From JAUIIK01 sp041390865 (lineage in GTDB: Bacteria; Chloroflexota; Chloroflexia; Thermomicrobiales; CFX8): a DNA stretch of 64,000 nucleotides. The position numbers and the translations under genes were made by a program. Each line of letters begins with the position of its first letter. Position 1 is the first letter of the stretch. The stretch covers positions 62,001 to 126,000 of the forward strand of contig JAWKPC010000006.1 in the NCBI GenBank assembly GCA_041390865.1. Direction: 5' to 3'. The notes under the pieces are model-generated. The model saw only the letters and a list, made by a program, of their open reading frames with translations. It ran no database searches and was not told the DNA's origin. Positions 8,017 through 16,451 of this stretch are shown piece by piece.

Positions 8017-9390
8017 ATGAACGGGCGGGTACTTCGAGTTGTGATCGCGCTATCGGCGATCCTGGCTTCACTGGGCGGGCTGGCAACGGCGAACGCGCAT
8101 GGAGAGATCGCGAACATCGACTTTGACGGCGTCTGGGAACGGACCGATCTGCCGGTCGTGGAAGGGCAGGCCAACCGCACCTGGATGTGGGGGCCGGAAC
8201 CCATCAGTCAGGCACTCAGCGAGCCTTACTGGGAATCTCCCGGCGGCTGGCGGCAGGTACAGTACTTCGACAAGAGCCGCATGGAGATCTCCAACCCGAA
8301 CGGCGATTCGTCGAGCGTCTGGTACGTCACCAACGGCCTGCTTGCGAAGGAGCTCATGACCGGCGAGATCCCGATGAGCGACAGCTCGATCATGCTCTAC
8401 ACCGATCCGGCCGAGATCAACGTCGCCGGTGACGCCGACGACCCGGATGGCCCGACCTACGCCACCTTCAACTCGCTCCGGAACATCAAGCCGCAACCTG
8501 ACAGCCAGCCGATCACGGCGACGGTCGACCGGACCGGGAGTGTCGGCGACGACAACACACTCACAAGCTATAGCGTGACCGCGGCGCACCACGTCGAAGC
8601 GACCAACCACAGCGTCGCCTCGGTTTTCTGGGACTTCATGAACTCCAACGGGACAGTTTGGGACGGAAGCGGTTACAGCACGGGGAAACTCTTCGAGGAC
8701 CCCTTCTTCGCAACCGGCTTACCCCTGACCGAGGCTTACTGGACCACCGTCCGCGTCGGCGGCACCCCGCAGCAGGTGCTGATCCAGGTTTTCGAGCGCC
8801 GGGTGCTGACCTACACCCCGAACAATGCCCCCGAGTGGCGGGTGGAAGCAGGCAACGTTGGCCGCCACTACTACGACTGGCGCTACGGAACGTTGCAGGG
8901 CCTGACGATGGACTACAGTGCGGCACTGACCGGCGGAGAACTCCCTCTTAAGGTATGTGTCGACTATACCGACGTGCAGACGACCGCGAATTCCTGGCAG
9001 CTACCGGGGTTGCGGGACTACTACGGCTTCGACGTCGCCGCCGACATCAGCGGCCGCCTCTGTGGCGTTCAGCAGCGCGACAGCTACACCTACTGGTATC
9101 ACCTCGTCGGCGCCGCCGATATCTACCAGGGCACGACGCCGAGCGGAGAGAAGCTCGACACCCGCGCATTCCAGGCCTTCGGCTACTTCGTCGAGCCGAA
9201 CAACACGATCGGCAATCTACCGCGGCCCGAGGAGTGCACCGCCGAGCGCTACTACGCGGTCGCCGGAATCGAGGATATCTGGGCCGCCATCGCCCGCAGC
9301 TCCGACCCGGCCCACTGGGAGTTCTGGGTATTCTCGATGATCGATGGAGTCGTCAATCTAGCCCACTGGGAAACGTATCCATGTGGCTAG
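8017..9390 (+). CDS. Secreted WMWGPE-module protein with cysteine-containing C-terminal domain
   Basis: The ATG at 8017 follows AGGGTGGA and gives a clear signal peptide (VLRVVIALSAILASLGGLATANA). Residues about 35-290 form a module shared with three other proteins in this window. Its landmarks in order are WERTDLPV, RTWMWGPE, VQYFDKSRMEI, WYVTNGLL, INVAGDADDP, WDFMNSNGTV, TEAYW, VLIQVFERRVLTYTP and VEAGNVGRHYYDWRY. The remaining 160 residues are specific to this protein and contain several cysteines (VCVDYTD, GRLCGVQ, EECTAE, TYPCG). The protein is exported, but I recognise no catalytic motif. A GTG at 8014 is an alternative start. Confidence 0.75.
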   Translation: MNGRVLRVVIALSAILASLGGLATANAHGEIANIDFDGVWERTDLPVVEGQANRTWMWGPEPISQALSEPYWESPGGWRQVQYFDKSRMEISNPNGDSSSVWYVTNGLLAKELMTGEIPMSDSSIMLYTDPAEINVAGDADDPDGPTYATFNSLRNIKPQPDSQPITATVDRTGSVGDDNTLTSYSVTAAHHVEATNHSVASVFWDFMNSNGTVWDGSGYSTGKLFEDPFFATGLPLTEAYWTTVRVGGTPQQVLIQVFERRVLTYTPNNAPEWRVEAGNVGRHYYDWRYGTLQGLTMDYSAALTGGELPLKVCVDYTDVQTTANSWQLPGLRDYYGFDVAADISGRLCGVQQRDSYTYWYHLVGAADIYQGTTPSGEKLDTRAFQAFGYFVEPNNTIGNLPRPEECTAERYYAVAGIEDIWAAIARSSDPAHWEFWVFSMIDGVVNLAHWETYPCG

Positions 9391-9557
9391 ATATGCGTCC
9401 GAAATCGTCAACACGAACGAATGCGGACCGAACACACAACCTTCTCGTCCTGGAATTGGCCGTGTCTGCGCAAGAAGACTTGATACGCCGTACCGGGAGG
9501 CTAACCTGACACGATGCGCTCACCAAGCGGGTTGGGAACATCGCGTACAAAGGCTGA

Positions 9558-9737
9558 CTATCCGGAGGCCATCCGCACGACCATCATCGCGAGGAAGCCG
9601 CAGCCGAGGCCGATCATGACTCCGGCGGCGACATGGCCGATGACCATTCCGATGCCGATTCCGATAAACAGACCGGCCGGGATCGCCAACCCTTCCGCGC
9701 CAGACCAATTCCGCCGCTCATCCTGATGCGATGACAT
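9558..9737 (-). CDS. Small two-helix membrane protein
   Basis: This is a 59-residue protein whose ATG at 9737 is preceded by a perfect GAGGAGG. It has a short polar N-terminus (MSSHQDERRNWSGAEG) and then a glycine-rich hydrophobic hairpin of two helices (about residues 17-35 and 37-54) rich in GxxxG spacing, as in small pore-like or scaffold membrane proteins. No family is recognised. It is isolated, transcribed toward the preceding WMWGPE gene. The strong ribosome site and the composition make it a likely real gene. Confidence 0.65.
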   Translation of the reverse strand: MSSHQDERRNWSGAEGLAIPAGLFIGIGIGMVIGHVAAGVMIGLGCGFLAMMVVRMASG

Positions 9738-9902
9738 ACCCGACCTCCTCACGCGTTGCTACCGTTGTCTCCATGCTACTGAGCCACGAATAACAAAGGC
9801 ACAACACAACAGCACTGGCGATTACAGAAACGCAGCAGGGCTATGATCTACACTATCCGCAAAGGGCGGAAATCAATCGAACAACTGTGGGAGTCAAGAG
9901 CC

Positions 9903-11294
9903 ATGGGGATCGTCGGGCGTGGATTGGCCGTGTTTGTCATGCTGGCGGGCCTTCTGACCGTGATCGCGGCCAGTCCGGCTATCGCGGCCGGTGTCGTCGG
10001 CGACGGGTCGCCGGGCAGTTGCGACGAGGCGGCGCTTGACAACGCGCTGATCGGCGGCGGGTCGATCACCTTCGCATGCGGTCCGAACCCGGTGACGATT
10101 CCTCTGACATTCGAAAAGGAGCTCGAAGACAACACCATGATCGACGGCGGGGGATTGATCACGCTCGATGGCCAGGACCTGATCAGGATCTTCTACGTCA
10201 ATTCGGGCGTAACATTAACGTTGGAGAGCATCACACTGAGTAACGGCAAGGCCGGTTCCGGCGGCGGCATCGTGAACAACAATGGCACGGTAACACTCAA
10301 CGACACCGTTATCAGTAGCAGCTCGGCCGACGTCGACGGAGGCGGTATCTACAACAACGGTGGCACGGTCACCCTCACCAGCAGTACCTTGAATGGCAAT
10401 GTTGCCGGCGGCCTCGGCGGCGGCATATACAGCGACGGCACGCTCACTATCACCAACAGTACGCTGGCCGGCAACATAGCCGGCGTCAGCGGCGGCGGCA
10501 TCAGTAACCTCGCCTCCACCACCATCACAAACAGCACATTGAACGGCAACACAGCCGACCACGACGGCGGTGGAATCTTCAACAACGGCTCGCTCACCCT
10601 CACCAACAGCACGCTGGCCGGCAACGGAGCCAACCTCGGCTCCGGCGGTGGAATCTTCAACTATCTGGTCACCGCCAATCTGCAAGCGACCATCATCGCC
10701 GGCAGCCCCGCAGGCGGCAATTGTGGTGGCAACATCATCTCGCTCGGCGAGAACCTGAGCGACGATGGCAGCTGCAACCTGATCGCAGCCGGCGACCTGC
10801 CAAACACTGATCCTCTGCTCGGGCCACTCCAGAACAATGGCGGGCCGACCGAGACCCAGCTGCCGCAGTTCGGCAGCCCCGCCATCGACACCGCGCCTGC
10901 CTGCCCGACCGGCAGCGATCAACGCGGCGTCAGCCGCCCGCAGGGCGCATCCTGTGACATTGGCGCGGTCGAGCTCCGCCCGAGCCCGACCTACACCCTC
11001 TGCGCCAGCTACTGGACCGGCGCCGTCACCAGTCCGCTCTACGGCAACTGCGGCACAGGACAGATCGAGATTGAGGTGTCGAATAGTCCGAGCTTCTGCA
11101 TCAGTCCCTGGACCGGCCAGCTGCAGTACATGTTTGGACGGCCCTGTAATCCGCCACGTTTCGAGCACACCTTGCCCGACGATGGCGATCTCCTGACCTG
11201 CGTCAGCTACTACACCGGCGCCAACCGCTGGGTCCCGAGCCATAGCCAGTGCAGGGCCAACGAAGCACCGAACACCATCCCGGCGACGAGCTGA
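9903..11294 (+). CDS. Secreted parallel beta-helix protein with three C-terminal Cys modules
   Basis: The ATG at 9903 follows GGGAG and starts a good signal peptide (GLAVFVMLAGLLTVIAASPAIAA). Residues about 70-290 are repeats of the type GGGIxNNGTxTLTNSTLxGNxA, the pectate-lyase-like right-handed beta-helix of 'choice-of-anchor Q' and CSLREA-type surface proteins. The usual closing GTDQRG-like box is present as GSDQRGVSRPQG followed by CDIGAVE. After it come three short modules, each a Cys, an aromatic, TG and a second Cys (TLCASYWTG, SFCISPWTG, LTCVSYYTG), related to the end of the protein at 3191. There is no sorting signal. Likely cell-surface or released, probably binding a polymer or substrate; unproven. 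Confidence 0.85.
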   Translation: MGIVGRGLAVFVMLAGLLTVIAASPAIAAGVVGDGSPGSCDEAALDNALIGGGSITFACGPNPVTIPLTFEKELEDNTMIDGGGLITLDGQDLIRIFYVNSGVTLTLESITLSNGKAGSGGGIVNNNGTVTLNDTVISSSSADVDGGGIYNNGGTVTLTSSTLNGNVAGGLGGGIYSDGTLTITNSTLAGNIAGVSGGGISNLASTTITNSTLNGNTADHDGGGIFNNGSLTLTNSTLAGNGANLGSGGGIFNYLVTANLQATIIAGSPAGGNCGGNIISLGENLSDDGSCNLIAAGDLPNTDPLLGPLQNNGGPTETQLPQFGSPAIDTAPACPTGSDQRGVSRPQGASCDIGAVELRPSPTYTLCASYWTGAVTSPLYGNCGTGQIEIEVSNSPSFCISPWTGQLQYMFGRPCNPPRFEHTLPDDGDLLTCVSYYTGANRWVPSHSQCRANEAPNTIPATS

Positions 11295-11404
11295 CCGGAA
11301 GCGGGGGAGTGGCTGGATCCCGGCGGCTCTCCGCCAGCGTGACATGAAATAATCAGCCGGGCATAGCTGGCCCTCGATCGCTGTACGAAAGACTGCGCCA
11401 ACCA

Positions 11405-12625
11405 GTGAACTCCCCGCGGCAGGACCGCTTCATCGACCTCTGGAACGCCCTGGTCCAGGCGCGCCGCAGCGGCGAACTGCAAGAGCAGCTCCCTTCGCTC
11501 TTCCAACGCTTCGCGGCGAAGGCGGCCCGCGAGATGGGGCACTCCCGCACCTTCATCGCAGCGGTCGCATTCGTGCTCGTCTGGCTGATCAGCGGACCGC
11601 TCTTCGGGTTCAGTACCGGCTGGCAGCTGGTGATCAACACCGGAACGACGATCATCACCTTTCTGATGGTCTTCCTGATCCAGAACACCCAGAACCGCGA
11701 CAGCGCCGCGCTCCAGGTCAAAGTCGACGAGCTTATCCGGGCAACCGAGGGGGCGCACAACGCGCTGCTCAACCTCGAAGCGCTCGACGATGCCGAGCTC
11801 GACCGGATCCAGTCGCGCTATCGCCAGCTGGCGAGCGTCGCCCGGCAGGACATGGCCTCCGGCGTCGCCGACACCAGCGTCGTGGCGGTCGATTTTCGCG
11901 ACGAGATGACCGAAGTGGAATTGACCAGCAAGGCCCAGGAGATCCTTCAGCAGCGGCTCACCGCCGGGATCGAGGACGCGGCGCACTCCGCCCGTGAGAT
12001 CGGCGGACGGCTGATCCACCCCCAGCTCGGTCCGGACAGCCCGCCGGTCAGCTCGCTGAAGCAGCTGATCGCCGGAAATCGCCGCTACATCGCTGGGAAA
12101 CCCCGTCACCCGCACCAGACGATCGACGACCGGCATCGGACGTTCGAAACACAGAAGCCTGTCGCCGCCATCCTCGGCTGCGCCGATTCGCGAGTGAGTC
12201 CGGAGCTGCTGTTCGATCAGGGGATCGGAGATCTCTTCACCGTCCGGGTCGGGGGAAACATCGTCAACAGCGTCGTCGAGAATAGTCTCGAGTTCGCCGT
12301 CCTCCAGTTCGGGGTGCCGCTGATCGTCGTCCTCGGCCATCAAGACTGTGGAGCGGTCCAGACGACAATTTCAGCGTTGACGGCCGGCCAGGACATCGAG
12401 CATCATCCGAACAGCCTCGTCCAGTCCATCGCACCGGTTGCCCGGAGCGCGGCCTCACGGTCTGGCGATCCGGTCGAGAATACCGTTCGGGACAACGTCT
12501 ATCTCTCGGTCGACCGGCTCCGGGCAGCGGCGAACCTCTCCCAGCACGTCGACGCCGGCGACCTCCAGATCGTCGGCGCCTACTATCACCTCGATACCGG
12601 CGAGGTGGAGTTTCTGGAGGAATGA
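11405..12625 (+). CDS. Iron-permease-like / beta-carbonic anhydrase fusion
   Basis: One open frame of 406 residues joins two families. Residues about 25-145 match the low-affinity iron permease family: an amphipathic start, two transmembrane helices (about 49-67 and 75-93), then QNTQNRDSAALQVKVDELI. Residues about 215-406 are a complete beta-carbonic anhydrase, with zinc ligands Cys259, Asp261-Arg263 dyad (CADSR), His312 and Cys315 (GHQDCG). This enzyme interconverts CO2 and bicarbonate; here it would be tethered to the cytoplasmic membrane. A 70-residue linker connects them. It starts with GTG at 11405 with no clear ribosome site. The fusion could in principle be produced by an indel that joins two genes, but no stop or frame change is visible. 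Confidence 0.85.
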   Translation: MNSPRQDRFIDLWNALVQARRSGELQEQLPSLFQRFAAKAAREMGHSRTFIAAVAFVLVWLISGPLFGFSTGWQLVINTGTTIITFLMVFLIQNTQNRDSAALQVKVDELIRATEGAHNALLNLEALDDAELDRIQSRYRQLASVARQDMASGVADTSVVAVDFRDEMTEVELTSKAQEILQQRLTAGIEDAAHSAREIGGRLIHPQLGPDSPPVSSLKQLIAGNRRYIAGKPRHPHQTIDDRHRTFETQKPVAAILGCADSRVSPELLFDQGIGDLFTVRVGGNIVNSVVENSLEFAVLQFGVPLIVVLGHQDCGAVQTTISALTAGQDIEHHPNSLVQSIAPVARSAASRSGDPVENTVRDNVYLSVDRLRAAANLSQHVDAGDLQIVGAYYHLDTGEVEFLEE

Positions 12626-12831
12626 GCCCGTTAATCCAGCTGCTGGGTGTCGGTCATCGCAAAGATCTGCGACAGAAACGCCACGAAACCGGGCATTGTG
12701 GAAGTACGATATCCGGATAGCGAGCCCGCCCGATGGCGACCGGCTCATCCGCACCATAGCCTGTGATTGACGGGCCTCCCCGGTCCGTCGTCGCGTCCAT
12801 ATTGCGGTCCACGACTGAGGGAGGGATCCCG

Positions 12832-15577
12832 ATGATGTTGTCTCCAGGGCCCGGATACCATCTGGCACGACGCTTCTGGCCGCTTGCGACCACACCGCTC
12901 GTGCTGGCGCTTCTCGCACTATCGATCTACTCGGCGACGGCCGCCCCGCCGGGCAACGGCGCGTTCCAGCGCACCTGGCAACGGACCGACCAGCCCGTCA
13001 TCGACGGCATCACCGCCCGGACGTGGATGTGGGGCCCGGAGGCGAACACGGACGTCCTCCAGGAACCGTATGCCGAAGCGCCGGGAGGAACCCGCGACGT
13101 CCAGTATTTCGACAAGTCGCGGATGGAGATCACCGACCCCGCCGGCGACGACAGCTCGATCTGGTATGTCACCAACGGGCTTCTGGTCGTCGAGCTGATG
13201 ACCGGCAACATGCAGACCGGCCATGCGACATTCCAGCAACGGCAACCGGCCGCGGTCAACGTAGCCGGGGACGCCGACGATCCGACCGGGATCACCTATG
13301 CCGTGCTGGCAGGCTTCAGGGACTCCGGCCCCTGGGGTGACGGTACCTACTACGACGGCCGTATCCACCCCGACGGGACGATAACCGTTGAGCCGGAGCT
13401 GCTCGACTACGGCGTCGGCTCGGCAACGATCGATCTCACGACGAATCATTCGATTGCCTGGCCGTTCTGGGAGTTCATGAACTCGAGCGGAACGGTCTAT
13501 CAGGATGACCAGTTCGTCGACAGCCTGCTGTTCGAGAATCCCTATTTCGCCACCGGACGCCCGGTCACCGAGGCGTACTGGGCGAACGTCAAAGTCGCCG
13601 GGACCTACCGCGACGTCCTGATCCAGTGCTTCGAGCGGCGCTGCCTGACCTATACGCCGGGGAATCCGGAGGGCTTCGTCGTCGAAGCCGGCAACGTCGG
13701 CCAGCACTACTACACCTGGCGCTACAGCCAGCAACCCGCCAGCCCGACGCCGACCTCGACGGCAACCGCGCCAGCGGCGACGATGACGACGACTCCAACG
13801 GCAACAGTCACGGAAACGGCGACCAGTACCGCGACAGCCACGACGACGGCCAGCCCCACGCCAACGATCACCGAAACCCCGGCACCGGAATATGAGTACA
13901 CCGGCCAGTGGGGAAAACAGTACACCCCCTTCACGCCGCTCAAGGCTCCGGTCGGCGTTACCGTTGATGCAGAAAACAACCTCTGGGTGATGGACACGCA
14001 CAACCACCGGATGATCGAGTACGACGCGCACGGCGTGTTCATCCGCACCATCGGCAGTAAGGGATCGGAGCCGGGTCAATTCCAGTTCCCGGTCGATGCG
14101 GCGTTCGGCGACGACGGACGGCTCTATGTAGCCGATCAAGGCAATCATCGCGTGCAGGTATTCAACGGCGATGGCGTGTTCTTAAAGGAATGGGGCTCCC
14201 TGGGAACCGGAAACGGCCAGTTCGACGGGCCGTCGGACATCGTCGTCCAGGGACAGGCGGTCTATGTCGTCGACCTCGGCAACGATCGCGTCCAGACGTT
14301 CAGCCTGGAGGGCGTCTACCTGGGCCAGTTCGGTTCGGGCTATCTGGATCACCCGGCTCAGCTGGCGATCGCGGCGAGCGGCATGATGTACATCACGGAC
14401 TTTCAGATGCACCTGATCCGCGAATACAACCCGGCAACCGCCAACTGGACCTACTTCGGCGGCGAGGGCAGCGGAACCCGGCAGTTCAAGAATCCCGCCG
14501 GCATCGCCATCGACGCCGGCGGCTCGATCTACATCGCTGAAAGCGGTAACAGCAGGATCCAGGTCCTGGCGTCGAACACCGCCTATCAGACCCAGTGGGG
14601 CACGCAAGGCTTCGACCTCGGCAGCCTGAATACGCCGCGCAATATCACCCTCGACCGCGACGGCAATCTCTACGTCGCCGACTACGGCAACAACCGCATC
14701 CAGAAGTTCACGACCAGCGGCGAGTTCCTGTTCGAGATCCACGACGCCAGCCGTAGCCAGTTCGGGAACGTATCGGCCATCACCCTCGATCAAAACGGCA
14801 ATCTCATCACCATCGACTCCAACAAGGAGGTCTACGATTCCGGCTCGCTCTCCCGCTTCACTCCGGAAGGCATCCCCCTCGACGTGTTGAGCTTGAGCCG
14901 GGCGGAGCGCGGGCAATACGACATGCTCGCCGGCGTAGCAGTCAACCTCGCGAACGGCGACATCTACGTCACCGATCGCATCACCAACCTGGTCCAACGC
15001 TTCAGTTCAACCTGGCAGTATCTCGGCAAATGGGGAAAGACCGGAACCGCACCGGGCGAATTCAGCGGGCCGACGGGCATCGCGATCGACGCCGATGGCT
15101 ACGTCTACATCGTGGATACGGGCAATAACCGTATCCAGAAGTTCGACGCCAACGGTGTCTTCCTCGACCAGTGGGGAGGCGTCGGCAGCGGCAATGGCCA
15201 GTTCCAGCAACCGGCCGGCATCGCCGTCCGTGGAGAGCGTATCTACGTCAGCGACTACGGCAACGACCGCGTCCAGGTCTTCGACCGGGACGGCGGCTAT
15301 ATCAGCCAGTGGGGCGCCGCCGGCAGCACCGGACGAACTGGACGGTCCGGCAGGAGTGGCGGTCTCGCCCGAGGGATACGTCCTCGTCGTCGACGTTGGC
15401 AACAACCGGGTCCAGGTCTTCAGTTCCGATGGCGACCTTCTGACCAGCTTCGGGGCAGCCGGCAGCGGTCCGGGCCAGTTCAATGTGCCCTACGGTATCG
15501 CAGTCGACGGAGACGGCTATGTCTACGTCACCGATATCGGCAACTACCGCGTCCAGAAGTTCCAGCCGATCAGCTAA
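12832..15577 (+). CDS. Secreted WMWGPE-module / NHL-repeat protein (one frameshift)
   Basis: The ATG at 12832 follows GAGGGAGGG and gives a signal peptide ending near YSATAAPP. The WMWGPE module follows (WQRTDQPV, RTWMWGPE, VQYFDKSRMEI, WYVTNGLL, CLTYTPGNP, NVGQHYYTWRY). Then come a Thr/Pro-rich linker of about 50 residues and ten or more NHL repeats (pattern GxxxDxxGxxYVxDxxNNRIQKF), which form beta-propellers. Near 15325-15335 the frame changes: the last two repeats (from PDELDGPAGVAV to FQPIS) continue in another frame, so one base is extra or two are missing. The intact product would be about 915 residues. The 34399 gene has the same architecture. It is extracellular; NHL propellers usually bind proteins or polymers. 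Confidence 0.8.
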
Positions 15578-15595
15578 CCCGCACGACGGCACGTC

Positions 15596-15634
15596 AAGCG
15601 CCGGCCCCGAGCAAGACGCTCGGGTCCGGCGCTT
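15596..15634 (+). terminator. Terminator after the NHL gene
   Basis: A long stem (outer 9 bp aagcgccgg/ccggcgctt, one mismatch, inner 7 bp cccgagc/gctcggg, 5-base loop) begins 19 bases after the stop and is followed by cgtttctcc. Confidence 0.75.
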
Positions 15635-15649
15635 CGTTTCTCCCGCGCA

Positions 15650-15681
15650 GACGGACCATCGAGAAAACACGATGGTCCGTC
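15650..15681. repeat. Second perfect hairpin
   Basis: A 12-bp perfect inverted repeat (gacggaccatcg / cgatggtccgtc) encloses an A-rich 8-base loop, 16 bases after the preceding terminator. It may be a back-up terminator or a protein-binding site. Confidence 0.5.
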
Positions 15682-15770
15682 CCGATGCCCGCTCGATATC
15701 CGTCCCGGCCGTCCCGCCCTACGCTTCGGACAGCGGAGATGGTTGACCGGAATCGATTTTCTGACAGCGA

Positions 15771-15887
15771 TATACGTATCCCGGCTCTCCGCAATATCGG
15801 TCACCTGGACGATGTCCTATCCGGCTCCAACCACGAGTATGGAGACACAGGAAACAGACACGGACGCACACCGGGAGGGCAAGACAG
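15771..15887 (+). promoter_or_regulatory. Shared leader, copy 1
   Basis: This upstream region of the 56-aa gene matches, block by block, the region in front of the gene at 16452. The shared elements in order are tACGTATC near 15773-15780, a 19-base block atcggtcacctggacgatg at 15796-15814 (one mismatch to copy 2), and a CACCGGGAGGGCAAGACAG ribosome-site block directly before the ATG. The order and spacing suggest a common promoter or operator. Confidence 0.6.
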
Positions 15888-16058
15888 ATGCAAACACTGA
15901 AGGCACAGGGCAAAGCACAGATCACATTGATCGATGCAGCGGCGCTCGACGAGGACCAGTTCAATCACCTGATCAGCGATCTCGACGCACGCCACCCGAT
16001 CATCCCCCTCCTGCTGACCTGCCTGGTCATCCTCGCCGGAGCGAGCTTCCTCGCCTGA
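15888..16058 (+). CDS. 56-residue single-helix membrane peptide
   Basis: An ATG at 15888, preceded by GGGAGGG, opens a 56-residue frame (MQTLKAQGKAQITLID...). Residues 1-36 are polar with a charged stretch (LDEDQFNHLISDLDAR). Residues 38-56 are a hydrophobic tail (IIPLLLTCLVILAGASFLA) that ends the protein, so it looks tail-anchored or like a small peptide precursor. A textbook terminator follows 32 bases after the stop. The leader is shared with the next gene. I recognise no family, and no maturation or export genes are adjacent. Confidence 0.65.
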   Translation: MQTLKAQGKAQITLIDAAALDEDQFNHLISDLDARHPIIPLLLTCLVILAGASFLA

Positions 16059-16090
16059 TCCTTTCTCCCAATTCCCTTCCCCCACAGCAG

Positions 16091-16127
16091 AGCAGGAACC
16101 CGATTGGCGTCGGGTTCCTGCTTTTTT
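16091..16127 (+). terminator. Rho-independent terminator after the 56-aa gene
   Basis: A 13-bp perfect stem (agcaggaacccga / tcgggttcctgct, 6-base loop) is followed directly by a run of T (cttttttcg). It makes the small gene a monocistronic unit. Confidence 0.9.
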
Positions 16128-16324
16128 CGTGCGACAGACACAGCCGGATCGCTGGGGAACTCGCTGACTCACGAGATTATCCGGGACGCTTCCTGATCCA
16201 CCCGGACGGCAGATCCCGGATGTCATCGACCGGCCGGATCTCCGAATCCACGGGGTCGACCACGGCAGCCGTCAGCGCCGCGTTCGCTTACCAGTGACTC
16301 GGATGCGCACGCACGAGATACGTA

Positions 16325-16451
16325 TGGATACGTACGTATCGCCCGGAAACGAAATCGGTCAACTGGACGATGGAGAGACGGCCCTTTCCCGGGATGATGT
16401 GAATGTAAGGCAAACGCGACGCGGAACACCGCACCGGGAGAGGGCAGACAG
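16325..16451 (+). promoter_or_regulatory. Shared leader, copy 2
   Basis: This second copy of the leader described at 15771 contains ATACGTACGTATC (16329-16340 region), atcggtcaactggacgatg at 16354-16372, and CACCGGGAGAGGGCAGACAG directly before the ATG at 16452. ATACGTATGGATACGTACGTATC is itself partly palindromic and could be an operator. The interval 16128-16324 before it shows no gene. Confidence 0.6.

Noticed and set aside
12919..14997. Long minus-strand frames opposite the second WMWGPE/NHL gene
   Set aside because: They are shadows of the coding strand, with the same repeat periodicity and no independent signals.
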